NCBI GenBank assembly: GCA_018136815.1 | Contig: CM030939.1 | Span: 4,023,419 to 4,087,418 of the forward strand | Length of the DNA: 64,000 nucleotides | From: Isochrysis galbana | Taxonomy: Eukaryota; Haptophyta; Isochrysidales; Isochrysidaceae | Direction of reading: 5' to 3' | Part shown: positions 61,760-64,000 of the stretch, piece after piece | Numbering within the stretch: position 1 is the stretch's first letter | How the letters are laid out: each line of letters starts with the position of its first letter | The notes under the pieces: model-generated | Databases searched by the model: none | What the model was told of the DNA's origin: nothing | What the model saw: the letters and a program-made list of their open reading frames with translations, nothing else | Translations under genes and position numbers: made by a program

Positions 61760-64000
61760 GCAAGCGTGCTTGTTGGCGCGGCCGGCGAGGTGGCAGCCGT
61801 CTCGTCGCGTGCACACACCGAGCAAGCTCCGCTTCGCACGCACAAGAGGCGTCGTTTCGAGGTGCGGCTGGCGCCGCACCCATTGTGCGCGCGGCACGAG
61901 CGCTCCGGCGAGGGCGTGCTGTCCCGCCGCGTCGTGGACGCGGCGTTGTTGGCGGTGGTCTTTGACCACGTCGTGGGTGGGCGCGTGCTGTTCCCCGCGG
62001 CGGGCTTCTTGGAGCTTGCGCGAGAGTGCGCGGTGTCTACGAGCGAGGTTGGGCGGGTGCCGCGCACGCTTTTGGAGCGCGTCTTTTTCTTGCAACCGCT
62101 TGCGCTCGCTGGCGAGCACGTGCTGATCGAGTGCAGCGTCGACGGCCGGTCCGGACGCTTCGAGGTGGCGAGTGCTTGCCGTGATGAGGCGCGCACGGTG
62201 CACTGCGCCGGGTCGGCGCGCCCGGCTGCGGCGGCGGGCGCTGCAGTGGCTCTCGCACCGATATCCGCGATGTGCTCGCACGCCTATGGCGCGGCCGAAG
62301 TGTACGATCGGATGCGGTCGTTGAGTTTGGAGTACGGCAAGACGTACAGGACGCTTGCGATCGTCCGCGCATCTGCTCCGTCGGCCGGCGTCGCGGTCGC
62401 GGGTCTCCACCGGCGTCATCGGCTTGAGGGCACGCAGGTGCACCCGGCGGACTTGGACGGCGCGTTGCAGCTTACGCAGATGCTCTCGAGGGAAAGCAGG
62501 CGGACACGGCTGCCGTTTGCCGTGGGCTGTGCCATGCTGACTCGGTCGGTCGGCTGTGTGTGGGCTGCTGTCGCCGGCGAGGGTGACGGTCGCTCCGCGG
62601 TGTGGATGCAGAGTGCACGTCGTCCGAGCACACCGGCGGTGTATTTGCGAGGGTTCGAATGCCGCGTCGCGTCTGCTATTGCGGGTTCTGAACTTGGGGG
62701 CCGGAGCGGCCTGTACTTTACGGCTTGGCGGCGCGTCGATGTGTCTGCGTTCGATGACGAGAGTCGCGCGCGATTGGCGCAGCGAGGCGCCTTGTCGCTG
62801 GGACGATGTCTTGTGCCCTCCGGCATCGGCGGCGGGGGGCCGCTCCACGCGGGGACGGATGCGGCGCACTCGTGGCGCTGTCCGTGGGTGTGGCATCGCG
62901 GGCGATCACGGGGCGAGAGCCTCGTTGTGGCGGCCTCGTCGCTTGAGCTTGCGGCGTCGGTCGCTCATGGCAGTGGGGCAGCTCCGCTCCGATTTCTGAC
63001 GGTTTACGCGGAGCGACACGGCATCTGTTGCGACGCGGCTGACGGGCACGCTGGACTAGTGGGCATTGGTCGTTCCTGCCGCAGCGAGGTGCCCGGTACT
63101 CCACTGTCCTGCGTGTTGATGCGCAGGGACGGCACTTTCGCGCCGGAGCTGATGGCATCTTTGAGCATCACGTGCGCGTCAGAGCCAGAGATCGCGTGCT
63201 CGGCGTTGGGCTTCTGGCCCCACGCTTGGTCCGGGCCGAGTCATCACTCCACAGCCCGATCCGGCTTCATTTCGACGCTCGCGGCTCTTTGGAATACCTG
63301 CGAGTCGTTCCGGAGCCCGACTTTCACGGCCCGTCGCAACCCTCCATGGTGGTTCGGCTGCAAGTCTCGCACGTGGGCCTCAACTTCCGTGACGTGCTCA
63401 ATGTCCTGGGCGCGTATCCGGGCGACCCCGGCGCGCCGGGCTCGGACTGCGCGGCGCGCGTCGTGAGCGCGGTCGCCAACGTTGAGGACCTGATCTCGAC
63501 CGGTTCCTTGGTGTTGGGCCACGCGGCCGCCGCACTGGCCACGTTTGCATTTGCGGATGCGCGGCTGCTTGCGCCTCGCCCGGAAGTTCTGTCAGCAGCT
63601 CACGCGTGCACGCTGCCAACGACGTGGAGCACAGTGCACACCGCGTTCATCGGGTCTGCCCTGCATTCGCACGAGGGGATCTTGGTGCACGCCGGCACCG
63701 GAGGTGTGGGGCTGGCGTGCTTCGAGTACTCGTCTTGGTTGGGCTTGCAGATCGGCATGACTGCGGGTCGTCCATACAAGCACGCCCACGTGCGCTCCTT
63801 GGGTGTTCGTGGTCTTGTGTGGAGTTCGCGAGAGGCCGGCTCGTTCGCGATGGGCTCGGCGATGTTGCTGCGGTCGGCTCGCTTGCACTGCGTGCTTAAC
63901 AGTCTCTCTGCTGACTTCATCTCCTGCTCGCTCGCTCTTCTGCGTGAGGAAGGGACATTCGACGAGATCGGCAAGCGCGGCGTGTGGTCCGTGAGCCGGA
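61760..64000 (+). CDS. Modular polyketide synthase fragment (DH-ER)
   Basis: Open at both ends. From the gap: PKS dehydratase domain with FDHVVGGRVLFPAAGFLELA (catalytic His codon 61967) and HPADLDGALQ (catalytic Asp codon 62456), so DH is probably active. A structural linker with GLVGIGRSCRSEVPG, typical of the non-catalytic KR half, follows. Then comes an enoyl-reductase: VGLNFRDVLNVLGAYPGDPG, LPTTWSTVHTAF, NADPH loop HAGTGGVGL (about 63691) and RLHCVLNSLSADFISCSLAL. The next domains would be KR and ACP. The frame changes by one near 63195 (from ...EPEIA to VGLLAPRLV...), so either an indel error, a lesion or a very short intron is present. DH plus ER implies a fully reducing module. Long multi-module PKSs are typical of haptophytes and dinoflagellates. 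Confidence 0.88.

Overview
The window is nuclear DNA of a GC-rich unicellular eukaryote. Genes carry short spliceosomal introns (about 95-150 bases, GT-AG, one GC-AG). Leaders are usually pyrimidine-rich, homopolymer G/C runs are long, and dispersed repeats are plentiful. A cilium gene (CFAP70), a modular polyketide synthase, a quiescin oxidase and U-box/Sel1 proteins fit an alga, most likely a haptophyte. That placement is inference; no rRNA or plastid marker is present.

Host genes, left to right: CFAP70-like cilium protein (-) and a leucine-rich-repeat protein (+) sharing a divergent G/C-tract promoter; a NEK-type kinase (+); a C2-like/coiled-coil protein with SLDFE repeats (-); diphthine-ammonia ligase DPH6 (+); an M13/neprilysin peptidase (-) divergent from a small secreted protein (+); a QSOX-type sulfhydryl oxidase (+); an LKB1/STK11-like kinase with a C-terminal CaaX box (-, eight exons); an unknown 207-residue protein (+); a U-box/Sel1 protein (-); a TauE/SafE-type transporter (+); a signal-peptide protein (+). 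After a 100-N gap, a PKS fragment carries DH and ER domains. Exon structures were worked out by eye from splice signals and protein continuity.

Between about 34.66 and 45.05 kb the texture changes. About ten mostly intronless genes sit close together: an uncharacterised protein that resembles a giant-virus family, a membrane-anchored triple cystine-knot protein, a protein with a myristoylation-type start and C-terminal membrane segment, a GNAT with a zinc knuckle, a truncated kinase, an MBF1/XRE-like HTH protein, and two F-box-like proteins (ankyrin and DUF285/BspA repeats) facing each other. I read this block as an endogenised fragment of a large DNA virus, already decaying: two genes are broken against each other, and the last is cut by a host repeat.

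The repeat landscape is itself notable. One family has a common head (ACTAAGTTTATACTTGG) and at least two different tails. Four complete copies (7.2, 18.4, 22.1 and 57.2 kb) are each flanked by a 17-base target duplication. One splits a hAT-type transposase reading frame. There is also a 196-base MITE with 19-base inverted ends, a perfect 128-base inverted repeat beside the U-box gene, and several smaller dispersed repeats.
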